A stretch of DNA of 15,745 bases from Alphaproteobacteria bacterium (GCA_020853455.1 JADYYV010000195.1:1-15745); one strand, 5' to 3'; positions 8,310 to 15,745 are shown, counted from the first letter of the stretch. Numbers and translations: made by a program. The notes: generated by a model from the letters alone, not told the origin.

Positions 8310-8338
8310 AGGATAAAATTGGGGTACTCCGGATGCAA
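8310..8338 (-). promoter_or_regulatory. Possible promoter for fumC-RHH
   Basis: On the minus strand TTGCAT (8338-8333) and TATCCT (8315-8310) are separated by 17 bases. This would give a 5' untranslated leader of about 35 bases before the fumC ATG at 8268. Both boxes match the sigma-70 consensus only partly (3/6 and 4/6). The call rests mainly on correct spacing and on the position in the 109-base gap between fumC and the methyltransferase gene upstream. Confidence 0.3.
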
Positions 8339-8377
8339 CTGCTTTATCGCCGGAAACGGTTGGAATATGTTAATAAA

Positions 8378-10231
8378 TCAGCTTTTCCGGCACCAGAAAA
8401 TGTAGCAGGCCTTGAACGTGTCCGGCGCTGCTTTTTCAAAGGCCGCCCAATGCGCCAGTGTGCCGCCCGCCGGATCGGCGGGAAAGGTAGCCGCATATTG
8501 AGTCTTGACCGGCTGCGGGATGCTGAATTCGACGAAACCGAGGCCCAGCTTGTCCAGCATGTCCGAAATTTCATCAAGGTTCAGGTTGCGTTCCTGTACA
8601 TGGAACCTCATGTCGCGATACATCGACAGGTGGTAATAATCCTCGAACCCGCTCAATGACGCGACCAGTTTTTTGCCGACAATCCTGTCGCTGTTGTGGC
8701 GGAAATCGCGCATACCCGCAAGATCGAGCCCGGGATAGCTTTTGCGGATGATGTCATGGCACGCAATCAGGTTGCGGCGCGCCGTGCGGCTATACAGCGC
8801 GATTTTCATGACACCGCCCGGCTTCAGCATGCCGGTCAGCACCTGCCACGCGCGGAACATATCCTTGATATGGTGCAACACGCCGCCCGACACGATGCAA
8901 TCGAATTGACGCCCGATTTCACCAAGACGCAAAATGTCCGCCTGGCGGAAAGTGATATTGGTGATGCCGAATTCGCGCGCCTTGCCCATGCCATAGGCCA
9001 TGCTGGTCAGGCTGAGATCGACGGCCAGAACTTCGGCTTCGGGGAATAGCACGGCATATTGCAGCGCCTCGTGCCCTGTGCCGCAACCGGCGACAAGAAT
9101 CTGCGCGCCTTTTTGCCGGAGCGCTTCGGCGGGCTTTTCAACGACCAGCCATTTCGGCAGCTTGCCCCATTTGGGGTATGGCGATTCCTCGTACTGCTCG
9201 CGCACCAGCTTGGATACTTCGTCATCGATGCTGGTGATGGCGGGAATTTCAAGGCGGCGCGCCTGCAAGGCGAAATGCTCGGTCAACTGCAGCGCAATCA
9301 CATCGGCGATCGGCGATTGTGTGAAAGAAGCTTCAACGGCTCTGGCATTCGGTAATAGATGCAGGGACGCGTAGCAGGCATACAGCGCGACCAGATGCGC
9401 CTCCGGCTGCGCGGCAATCGTTTGTTTCAGGTTTTCGACCAGCGTGGTTTCGGCGGGCGTCGGGACAAGGATATATTCGGTATTATAGGCGTAATGTGAC
9501 ACCGCGCCTGCAAGCCGGGCAAAGTTGTCATTACCCAATACGCCAGCCGCTGTGTCCTTATCCGTCAACAATGTGCGGCGCAAGCGGGCGATGAAATTTT
9601 CGAATTCAAGGCTGAAGATCGTCAGGTGGCGCAGTCCCAGCACAAAAAATGGCGACAGCAGAGGTTGTAGCGCTGCACCAGACGGCAGCGTATCGGGCAG
9701 CGGCTTGCCGAGCAATCCGCCCAGCAGGCCTTTCGACGGCGCATAAAGCGGCTGCATCGCGGGGTGCAGCAGGAAAGTATTGAACCAGAGCGCCTGCAGC
9801 GGATAAACGTCGATCTGCGGGGTTTTCAGGCAGGTGACGATGGCTTGCTCGACCACTTCGTTGTAATTGACGAAGCTGACGCGCTGGCTCATGCCGATAA
9901 AGCGTTCCAGATAGGCGATGTTTGCGGGGTCGTGGCGGATGGCAAAGGCGTAATAGGCGCAGGCCTGCAGCATGTCGCCCGCGTCAAAAAACGTCTCGGC
10001 CAGTTGCGACAGGGTGGCAGGGTCGTCGGGCGCAAGCTTTAGCGCTTCCTGATGCCAGACAACCGCTTCGGGCAGCTGCCGGGTAAAGCGGCACAAGACG
10101 CCCATATAGCGGAAAGCGACGGGATTTTTTTGCAGGGCGATCGACTGTTCCAGCGTCCTGCGCGCGTCGTCAAAACGCTTTTGCTCGATCATGCCTTTGG
10201 CGGCGAGGTTGAGTTCGTTGATCTGGCTCAT
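8378..10231 (-). CDS. TPR-methyltransferase protein, downstream paralogue
   Basis: A 617-residue cytoplasmic-looking protein (no signal peptide or membrane segment seen). Residues 1-110 form TPR-like helical repeats, for example DARRTLEQSIALQK and LPEAVVWHQEALKLAPDDPATL. A helical middle follows, then the block VREQYEESPYPKW at 343-355 and a class I SAM-dependent methyltransferase fold. Motif I is AGCGTG (381-386), the ribose-binding acid is Asp405 in AVDLS, and ADILRLG and GGVLHH (449-454) follow. The usual acidic residue before the glycine-rich loop is Ala here. The protein ends in FWCRKS. Start: ATG 10231 has AGGA 6 bases upstream. The frame is open up to 10366, but that stretch overlaps the C-terminus of the upstream paralogue. 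The gap to that gene is 19 bases, so they are probably co-transcribed. The methyl acceptor is unknown. Confidence 0.87.
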   Translation of the reverse strand: MSQINELNLAAKGMIEQKRFDDARRTLEQSIALQKNPVAFRYMGVLCRFTRQLPEAVVWHQEALKLAPDDPATLSQLAETFFDAGDMLQACAYYAFAIRHDPANIAYLERFIGMSQRVSFVNYNEVVEQAIVTCLKTPQIDVYPLQALWFNTFLLHPAMQPLYAPSKGLLGGLLGKPLPDTLPSGAALQPLLSPFFVLGLRHLTIFSLEFENFIARLRRTLLTDKDTAAGVLGNDNFARLAGAVSHYAYNTEYILVPTPAETTLVENLKQTIAAQPEAHLVALYACYASLHLLPNARAVEASFTQSPIADVIALQLTEHFALQARRLEIPAITSIDDEVSKLVREQYEESPYPKWGKLPKWLVVEKPAEALRQKGAQILVAGCGTGHEALQYAVLFPEAEVLAVDLSLTSMAYGMGKAREFGITNITFRQADILRLGEIGRQFDCIVSGGVLHHIKDMFRAWQVLTGMLKPGGVMKIALYSRTARRNLIACHDIIRKSYPGLDLAGMRDFRHNSDRIVGKKLVASLSGFEDYYHLSMYRDMRFHVQERNLNLDEISDMLDKLGLGFVEFSIPQPVKTQYAATFPADPAGGTLAHWAAFEKAAPDTFKACYIFWCRKS

Positions 10232-10250
10232 GATGCTTCCTGAAATAGCC

Positions 10251-12146
10251 TCATTTCCGGCACCAGAATTGATACATGCCAAGGAAAAGCTGCGGGTGTG
10301 ATTGTTCGAATTTGTGCCAGTTTGCAAGCGACGTCGCGGACGCGTCGGACGGATAGGCGGCGACATACTGGGCGATGACGGCGGGCGGTAAAATGAATTG
10401 CTGGAATGTCAGGTCAAGCTTTTTCAGCGCGGCATCGATGCCGGGAATATCAAAGCAATGTTCCTGCACATGAAACAGCATGTCGCGGTACATGGCGGCG
10501 TGGTAATAATCGCTGACGGCCGAAATGGTGTTCAATACATCGCGGTCAAGCAGCGCGGCGCTTTGCTGCCGGAAATCGCGCATGCCTTCGATGGTCGGCG
10601 GGAATCCTTTTTGCTTGATGACGTCCTGCGCGACGACAAGGTGCTTGCGCGCGATTTTACTATAGAGCGCAATGCGCATCAGGCCGTTCGGGTTCAGCAG
10701 GCCCGTCAGCACTTCCCAGCCTTTCAGCGGATCGTGCAGATGGTGCAGCACGCCGCCTGAAATAATGCCGTCGAAACGCTCGGTCAGGCTGCCCAGCTGC
10801 AAAATATCCGCCTGCCGGAAAGTGATGTTTTTAAAGCCCAGTTTCCCGGTTTGCGTCTGCGCATAGGATAAGCTGGCAAGGCTGAGATCGACGGCAAGTA
10901 TCTGCGCCTCCGGCAGCACGGTCGCGATCTGCGCCGCTTCCTGGCCTGTGCCGCAGCCGGCGATTAGAATTTTCGCTCCGGGTTTGCGCAACGGGTCGGC
11001 TACGCGTTCCAGCGACAGATTGCGCGGGATGGTTTTCCAGCGCGGGTAGGGGGATTCCTCGTATTGTTCGCGCACCTTGACCGACACGGCATCGGCAATC
11101 GGGGTGATGGCGGGAATATTTCTTGCCGCATTTTCACGCACGCGTACTTCGGCAACCTGCGTTTCAATCACGCCCGCTAGTTCGGAAAGCTGGGTAAAAT
11201 TCTGCACCAGCGCATCGATATTGGCGATAGCCGTCAGCGGCGCATAGCAGGCGCGCAGCGCGATATCGGCGGGTGCCGTGCCGGATGCCGGCAGTTTTGC
11301 CGTTTCATCCGGCGACACATTCAGGATGTAATCGGTGTTAAAGCAGTATTGCGCAAGCGATGCCGCAATAGACAATCGTTCCTGCGCCGTAAACCGTTCC
11401 GGTTGCAGCAGCAGCGATTTGCGCAGATGCGCCAGAAATTCCTCGAACGCCGCCGTATAGACCGTGATTTTTTCAAGGCCGAGCAGGAAAAACGCTTTCA
11501 CCAGCGGTGAAAAATCCGTCGCCTTGTCGAACAGCGCCGGGTCAAACGATACGCTGGCGTCATCCTTGGCGGGCAGGGCTGCTGCCATGCGCTCCTTGAT
11601 CCTGCCAAATAAGCCGCCCTGTTTTTGAGCCGTACGGCGCAGGGCGTAAACCAGCCGGAAGTCGGGGTTCAGGGTGAATGTATTGTACCAAAGCCCCTGC
11701 GCCGCCGCGCAATCAAGGCCGGGCGTTTTCAGGCAGTCCAGCAGGGTATTTTCGATAACATGGTTATACTGGTAAAAGACTGCTTCGCGGGAGATGTGGA
11801 TAAACCGCTCCTTGTAGCGGATTTCGCCAGGCGCGGCAGCGATGGCGAGGGTGGAATAACCGACCGCTTTCTCGGTATTCCCCAGCTCGAAATACGCTTC
11901 GGCCAGCATGGCGAGCGAGGCATGGTCGCCCGCATCCTGTTCCAACGCCTTGTCAAAGAAAGGGATGCTGTCGCGGTGGTTGCGCAGCATGAACTGGATA
12001 TTGCCAAGCCCGCGATAAGCGGCGGCTGTTTTCTGCAGTTTCAGCGATGCCTCAAGGCTGGCCCTTGCCGGCTCCAGCTGCTGTTGCTGCAACTGGCTGC
12101 GCGCCTGCTGGATCAGATCTTCCGCGGTCTGGGGGGCGGTGGACAA
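10251..12146 (-). CDS. TPR-methyltransferase protein, upstream paralogue
   Basis: About 631 residues, homologous along its whole length to the next gene. It has an N-terminal TPR-like region (ARASLEASLKLQKTAAAYRGLG), the shared block VREQYEESPYPRW (about 358-370), motif I AGCGTG (about 396-401), AVDLS, ADILQLG, GGVLHH, and the C-terminal FWCRK. It is probably a cytoplasmic class I SAM methyltransferase with a TPR substrate- or partner-binding arm; substrate unknown. Motif I again has Ala where an acidic residue is usual. The start is uncertain because only TTG codons are in frame near the N-terminus (12215, 12197, 12146). I prefer 12146: alignment to the paralogue begins about there, and the 23 codons upstream include TTA, AGA and TGT and look non-coding. 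No strong Shine-Dalgarno is visible. It is divergent from valS. Confidence 0.83.
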   Translation of the reverse strand: MSTAPQTAEDLIQQARSQLQQQQLEPARASLEASLKLQKTAAAYRGLGNIQFMLRNHRDSIPFFDKALEQDAGDHASLAMLAEAYFELGNTEKAVGYSTLAIAAAPGEIRYKERFIHISREAVFYQYNHVIENTLLDCLKTPGLDCAAAQGLWYNTFTLNPDFRLVYALRRTAQKQGGLFGRIKERMAAALPAKDDASVSFDPALFDKATDFSPLVKAFFLLGLEKITVYTAAFEEFLAHLRKSLLLQPERFTAQERLSIAASLAQYCFNTDYILNVSPDETAKLPASGTAPADIALRACYAPLTAIANIDALVQNFTQLSELAGVIETQVAEVRVRENAARNIPAITPIADAVSVKVREQYEESPYPRWKTIPRNLSLERVADPLRKPGAKILIAGCGTGQEAAQIATVLPEAQILAVDLSLASLSYAQTQTGKLGFKNITFRQADILQLGSLTERFDGIISGGVLHHLHDPLKGWEVLTGLLNPNGLMRIALYSKIARKHLVVAQDVIKQKGFPPTIEGMRDFRQQSAALLDRDVLNTISAVSDYYHAAMYRDMLFHVQEHCFDIPGIDAALKKLDLTFQQFILPPAVIAQYVAAYPSDASATSLANWHKFEQSHPQLFLGMYQFWCRK

Positions 12147-12203
12147 AGGGTTTAAACAGCCTTTTTCAGCAGGTTGAAGGTGTCTGATTTTGAGCAAAAA
12201 CCC

Positions 12204-12233
12204 TTCACAAATCAATGCTTTTGCGCGTATATT
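12204..12233 (+). promoter_or_regulatory. Putative sigma-70 promoter of valS
   Basis: TTCACA at 12204-12209 and TATATT at 12228-12233 are separated by 18 bases, inside an A/T-rich stretch just upstream of valS. Transcription would begin near 12240, leaving a leader of about 20 bases that contains the GGGGA ribosome site at 12249-12253. The same 112-base gap (12147-12258) must also hold the start signals for the divergent methyltransferase pair, for which I could not pick out convincing boxes. Confidence 0.45.
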
Positions 12234-12258
12234 ATGTATCTAATTTTTGGGGAAAAAC

Positions 12259-15045
12259 ATGCTCGATAAAACCTTCGAAAGCAAAGACGTCGAAAAGAAA
12301 CATTACGAACTCTGGGAAAAATCCGGGGCTTTCACCGCCGACGTCAACAGCAACAAAGCGCCTTATTGCATCCCCATGCCGCCCCCCAACGTCACGGGCA
12401 GCCTGCATATGGGCCATGCGCTGAACACGACCATTCAGGATATCCTGTCACGTTTCGAGCGTATGCAGGGTCGCGACGTGCTGTGGCAGCCCGGCACCGA
12501 CCATGCCGGTATTGCGACGCAGATGGTGGTCGAACGCCTGCTGGGCGAGGAAAAGAAAACGCGCCACGACCTCGGCCGTGAAAAATTCCTCGAACGCGTC
12601 TGGCAGTGGAAAGAGGAATCCGGCAACACCATCACCGGCCAGCTGCGCCGCCTCGGCGCGACGCCAGACTGGAGCCGCGAGCGCTTCACGATGGATGACG
12701 GGCTGAACAAGGCCGTCAACAAAGTCTTCGTGCAGCTGTTCAAGGAAAACCTGATTTACAAGGACAAGCGCCTTGTGAACTGGGACCCGAAGCTGCACAC
12801 CGCCATTTCCGACCTTGAGGTTGAACCGCGCGAGACCAAGGGCAATATGTGGCACTTCAAAGACCCGATCAAGGGTATGGCCGACACGTTCATCGTCATC
12901 GCCACCACGCGCCCCGAAACCATGCTGGGTGATACGGCGGTTGCCGTGCATCCGGATGACGACCGTTACAAAGACCTTGTCGGCAAGATGGTCGTGCTGC
13001 CCATCACGGGCCGCGAAATCCCGATCGTGGCGGATAGCTATGCCGATCCCGAAAAGGGCTCGGGCGCCGTGAAAATCACGCCTGCGCATGACTTCAACGA
13101 CTTTGAAGTCGGCAAGCGCCACAAGCTGCCCATGATTTCGATCATGGACAAGGATGCGAAAATCGCGGACCCCGACGGCGCGCAAGTGCCGGCGGCCTAT
13201 ATCGGCATGGACCGTTTCGACGCCCGCAAAAAAGTGCTGGAAGAAATCGAAGCGCTCGGGTTACTCGAAAAAATCGAAAGCCATATGTATCAGGTTCCCT
13301 ATGGCGACCGTGGCGGCGTGATTATCGAACCGCTGCTGACCGACCAATGGTATGTCGATGCCAAAACGCTCGCCCAGCCCGCGATCAAGGCGGTCGATGA
13401 AGGCAAGACCAAATTCGTGCCTACGAACTGGACGAAAACCTATTACGAATGGATGAACAACATCCAGCCGTGGTGCATCAGCCGCCAGATCTGGTGGGGG
13501 CATCAGATTCCCGCGTGGTATGGGCCATCGGTTGAAAATGGAAAAGTCTCTTCATCTTTTGCAACGAAGTATTTTGTTAGCGAAAGCGAAGATGCAATGC
13601 TTGAGGAAGCACGCAACTACTATGGCTCAGGCGTAGAAGTCGTAATCGAAGATACGAGAGAAAAAGCATTCCTTCATGCTGATGGTATCGGGGATAATCC
13701 CAAAAGAGTTGTTTTATTCCGTGATGAAGACGTTCTTGATACATGGTTCTCCTCCGCACTGTGGCCGTTCTCCACGCTTGGCTGGCCGGAAAATACCGCA
13801 GAGGTGAAGCGTTATTACCCCGCCGAAACGCTCGTGACCGGTTTCGACATCCTGTTCTTCTGGGTCGCCCGCATGATGATGATGGGCATCCATTTCATGG
13901 GCGAAGTTCCGTTTAAAACGGTTTACATTCACGCGCTTGTCCGCGATGAAAAAGGCCAGAAGATGTCGAAGTCGAAAGGCAACGTCATCGACCCGCTGAA
14001 ACTGATTGACGAGTATGGGGCTGATGCGTTGCGTTTTACTCTTACCTCTATGGCGGCGCAGGGGCGTGACGTAAAACTGGGCCCAAAAAACGTCGAAAGT
14101 AACCGTAATTTTTCGACTAAGCTGCGTAGTGCTGCGCGTTTCTGCGAGATGAATGGCTGCAAGCTCAAGCTGGATTTTAAGCCGGAAGGCGCAAAAATAG
14201 CACTTAATAAGTGGATTATTAGTGAGCTTGTTGTTGCAAGTGGGAAAGTGGCGGAAGCATTGAGAGCCTTCCGCTTTAATGAAGCGGCTAAACATCTCTC
14301 CGATTTCGCATGGGATATGTTCTGCGATTTGTATATCGAATTCACCAAGCCTGTGTTTTTTGGTTCGGACGAAAGCGCGAAACAGGAAACGCGCGACACA
14401 GCGGCTTGGGTGCTGGACCAGCTTCTTTTGCTGTTAAACCCTATTATGCCTTACGTAACGGAGGAGCTGCACATGCAGTTGCTCGGAAAGGAAGTGTCAC
14501 CTGACAGGGCCGATTGGCTTCAATCAAAAAGCTGGCCAAAATACGACCTTAAGCTCGTCGATCAGGCTTCACGCGAAGAGCTGAACTGGGTTGTGGCGTT
14601 GATTTCAGAAATCCGTAGTGTCAGGTCGGTTATGAACGTGCCGGCGGCGGCACAGATTAGGATGCTTCTCCAGGGCGCGAACGGCACCAGCAAGCAGCGC
14701 CTGAAAACCTATAGCGATATTATTAAGCGCCTCGCACGCTTGTCTGAGGCTGAAGCGGATGATACGCCTGCGCCTAAAGGCTCCCTGCAAACTGTGATCG
14801 ACGAGGCCAGTATCGTCCTGCCGCTCGCCGATGTGGTCGATATCAAGCTGGAAAGCGCGCGCCTGCAAAAAGAAATCGAGAAGGCGAATGCGAATATCGA
14901 GCGCATCAACAAGATGCTGAACAATCCCGCCTTCCTCGCGAAAGCGCCGGAAGAGGTGGTTGTGGAACAAACGGAGTCGCGCGCCGAAGCCGAAAACCTG
15001 AAGGCGAAACTGGCGCAGGCCCTCAAACAGCTTGAGGCCGCATGA
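12259..15045 (+). CDS. valS: Valyl-tRNA synthetase ValS
   Basis: ValS charges tRNA-Val and edits mischarged threonine. It is a 928-residue class Ia synthetase, close to the usual 900-950. PPPNVTGSLHMGH ends in the HIGH-type signature HMGH (50-53). The CP1 editing region (about 190-400) includes TTRPETMLGDTAVAVHPDD. WCISRQIWWGHQIPAWYG precedes DEDVLDTWFSS (from 489), and KMSKS is at 568-572. The anticodon-binding helical domain follows. The C-terminal ~65 residues form the typical coiled-coil arm (LESARLQKEIEKANANIERI). ATG 12259 has GGGGA 5 bases upstream; the frame reaches a TTG at 12247. Odd points are about 66 residues between AWYG and DEDVLD, encoded by A/T-ending codons, and a second codon-use shift around 14010-14300. 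The stop overlaps the next gene's ATG. Confidence 0.97.
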   Translation: MLDKTFESKDVEKKHYELWEKSGAFTADVNSNKAPYCIPMPPPNVTGSLHMGHALNTTIQDILSRFERMQGRDVLWQPGTDHAGIATQMVVERLLGEEKKTRHDLGREKFLERVWQWKEESGNTITGQLRRLGATPDWSRERFTMDDGLNKAVNKVFVQLFKENLIYKDKRLVNWDPKLHTAISDLEVEPRETKGNMWHFKDPIKGMADTFIVIATTRPETMLGDTAVAVHPDDDRYKDLVGKMVVLPITGREIPIVADSYADPEKGSGAVKITPAHDFNDFEVGKRHKLPMISIMDKDAKIADPDGAQVPAAYIGMDRFDARKKVLEEIEALGLLEKIESHMYQVPYGDRGGVIIEPLLTDQWYVDAKTLAQPAIKAVDEGKTKFVPTNWTKTYYEWMNNIQPWCISRQIWWGHQIPAWYGPSVENGKVSSSFATKYFVSESEDAMLEEARNYYGSGVEVVIEDTREKAFLHADGIGDNPKRVVLFRDEDVLDTWFSSALWPFSTLGWPENTAEVKRYYPAETLVTGFDILFFWVARMMMMGIHFMGEVPFKTVYIHALVRDEKGQKMSKSKGNVIDPLKLIDEYGADALRFTLTSMAAQGRDVKLGPKNVESNRNFSTKLRSAARFCEMNGCKLKLDFKPEGAKIALNKWIISELVVASGKVAEALRAFRFNEAAKHLSDFAWDMFCDLYIEFTKPVFFGSDESAKQETRDTAAWVLDQLLLLLNPIMPYVTEELHMQLLGKEVSPDRADWLQSKSWPKYDLKLVDQASREELNWVVALISEIRSVRSVMNVPAAAQIRMLLQGANGTSKQRLKTYSDIIKRLARLSEAEADDTPAPKGSLQTVIDEASIVLPLADVVDIKLESARLQKEIEKANANIERINKMLNNPAFLAKAPEEVVVEQTESRAEAENLKAKLAQALKQLEAA

Positions 15046-15533
15046 GCCTGAAAGACAAAATGGGGCCGAACGCCTTCCGCTTTTTTCTCAACCTCTGGCC
15101 GCCGTTCCTTGGCGCCAATGTGAAGGTGAAGGAAATCAGTAAGGACTTTAACGATATCAAGGTCCAGATGAAGCTGCGCAAGTGGAACAGCAATTACGTC
15201 GGCACCCATTTTGGCGGCTCGATTTTCTCGATGACCGATCCGTTTTTTGCGATGATCCTGCTGAAAAACCTCGGCAAGGATTATATCGTCTGGGACAAAT
15301 CGTCGGAGATCAAGTTCAAGAAACCGGGCAAGGGCACGATCAGCGCCCATTTCAACGTCAGCGCAGCGCGCCTGCAGGAAATCCGCGACCTCGCCGACAA
15401 AAACGACAAGGTCGAGCCGAAATTCGTTGTCGAGGTAAAGGACGAAAAGGGCGATGTGGTGGCCGAAGTCACCAAGACGCTCTATGTCCGCCGCAAGGAC
15501 AAAGAGCCGAAACCGCGCGCGCCGAAGCCTTAA
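15042..15533 (+). CDS. DUF4442 hotdog-fold protein (putative thioesterase)
   Basis: A 163-residue protein resembling the DUF4442 family, which has the hotdog fold of PaaI-type acyl-CoA thioesterases. The segment NYVGTHFGGSIFSMTDPFF (about 50-68) sits where PaaI-like enzymes have their HGG...D active-site helix; the Gly-Gly pair and an Asp are kept. The later strands SSEIKFKKPGKGTISAHFNV and FVVEVKDEKGDVVAEVTKTLYVR are typical hotdog beta strands. The C-terminal tail (RRKDKEPKPRAPKP) is basic and proline-rich. There is no signal peptide. Its ATG overlaps the valS stop (ATGA), with GAGG at 15034-15037 four bases upstream, so it should be translated with valS. The acyl substrate is unknown and enzymatic activity is only inferred from fold. 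Confidence 0.84.
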   Translation: MSLKDKMGPNAFRFFLNLWPPFLGANVKVKEISKDFNDIKVQMKLRKWNSNYVGTHFGGSIFSMTDPFFAMILLKNLGKDYIVWDKSSEIKFKKPGKGTISAHFNVSAARLQEIRDLADKNDKVEPKFVVEVKDEKGDVVAEVTKTLYVRRKDKEPKPRAPKP

Positions 15534-15554
15534 TTTCATGCATACATAAACAAA

Positions 15555-15591
15555 GGAGAGGCAAGGCTATATAAAATAGCCTTGCCTCTCC
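15555..15591. terminator. Strong hairpin, probable (bi)directional terminator
   Basis: GGAGAGGCAAGGCTAT (15555-15570) and its exact reverse complement (15576-15591) form a 16-bp perfect stem with loop ATAAA. It begins 22 bases after the DUF4442 stop, where the valS operon should end. On the plus strand the stem is followed by CATTGG, not a T-run. On the minus strand it is followed by TTTGTTTATG, so intrinsic termination would work better for transcripts arriving from the right. Confidence 0.75.
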
Positions 15592-15674
15592 CATTGGTCC
15601 GACCCTCTCGCGCTGCTATACACAGTCCCACAGGATTTGACCGGGGACAAAAGGGCAAGCGGCCGGAAAACAGG

Positions 15675-15729
15675 TGGAAAACGAAGATAACTATATGGTT
15701 TTGACACCGCTAGATGTCTTCGTTTTCCA
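15675..15729. repeat. 13-bp perfect inverted repeat, role unknown
   Basis: TGGAAAACGAAGA (15675-15687) is repeated exactly in inverted orientation at 15717-15729, with 29 bases between the arms. The left arm is preceded by a direct repeat of GGAAAAC (15665-15671 and 15676-15682). The interval contains TTGACA (15701-15706) but no matching -10 box downstream. It lies in the stretch 15592-15745, where I see no convincing gene. It could be an operator, a long-loop terminator or an element end. Confidence 0.5.
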
Positions 15730-15745
15730 TTCAGTCCAATGCACA

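Noticed and set aside
6916..8316. Open plus-strand frame of 466 codons antisense to fumC
   Set aside because: FumC is unambiguous on the minus strand; the plus-strand translation has no domain and is rich in His/Arg/Phe, typical of a shadow.
10232..10366. 45-residue N-terminal extension of the downstream methyltransferase
   Set aside because: It overlaps the C-terminal coding part of the upstream paralogue, has no counterpart in that paralogue, and ATG 10231 has a good ribosome site.
15620..15660. tRNA- or tmRNA-like T-arm (GGTCAAATCC on the minus strand)
   Set aside because: The flanking bases do not form a 5-bp T-stem and no acceptor, D or anticodon arms could be found.
15701..15729. Perfect TTGACA as a plus-strand -35 box
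   Set aside because: The positions 16-19 bases downstream read TTTTCC or TTCCAT, which do not resemble a -10 box.
15571..15745. Minus-strand open frame entering from the right edge (about 57 codons)
   Set aside because: It reads straight through the perfect hairpin, its translation has no recognisable pattern, and it cannot be told from chance with only the window edge available.

Overview
The window reads as a chromosomal segment of a Gram-negative alphaproteobacterium. The GC content is moderate to high (by eye in the high fifties percent). The clues are a Raetz-pathway lipid A cluster that uses LpxI (DUF1009) in place of LpxH, and a class II fumarase followed by a small RHH_4-type ribbon-helix-helix protein, a pairing I associate with alphaproteobacteria. 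Genus cannot be fixed from the sequence; a Rhodospirillales- or Micavibrio-like lineage is only a guess. I saw no tRNA, rRNA, CRISPR array, insertion sequence or phage gene.

Region 1 (1-6586, plus strand) is the tail of a fabZ-lpxA-lpxI-lpxB envelope operon. It continues without a break into an AsmA-like membrane-anchored protein of about 1130 residues with a long Pro/Asp-rich C-terminal tail. lpxI/lpxB and lpxB/asmA-like overlap by 4 bases (ATGA) and lpxA/lpxI are 3 bases apart, so translational coupling is likely. FabZ feeds 3-hydroxyacyl-ACP metabolism, LpxA acylates UDP-GlcNAc, LpxI makes lipid X and LpxB makes the disaccharide. The AsmA-like protein is plausibly involved in envelope lipid handling.

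Region 2 (6593-8268, minus strand) is fumC followed by a small ribbon-helix-helix gene. That gene ends only 6 bases from the end of the AsmA-like gene, in convergent orientation.

Region 3 (8378-12146, minus strand) is a tandem pair of full-length paralogues. Each has an N-terminal TPR-like region, an all-helical middle and a C-terminal class I SAM-dependent methyltransferase domain. Substrate is unknown; this is the least explained part of the window.

Region 4 (12259-15533, plus strand) is valS, divergent from the methyltransferase pair, coupled by an ATGA overlap to a DUF4442 hotdog-fold protein. valS carries an A/T-rich segment encoding extra residues just before the conserved DEDVLDTWFSS block, and a second tract with shifted codon use.

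Region 5 (15534-15745) has no convincing gene. It holds a 16-bp perfect hairpin whose T-rich flank lies on the minus strand, and a separate 13-bp inverted repeat of unknown role.
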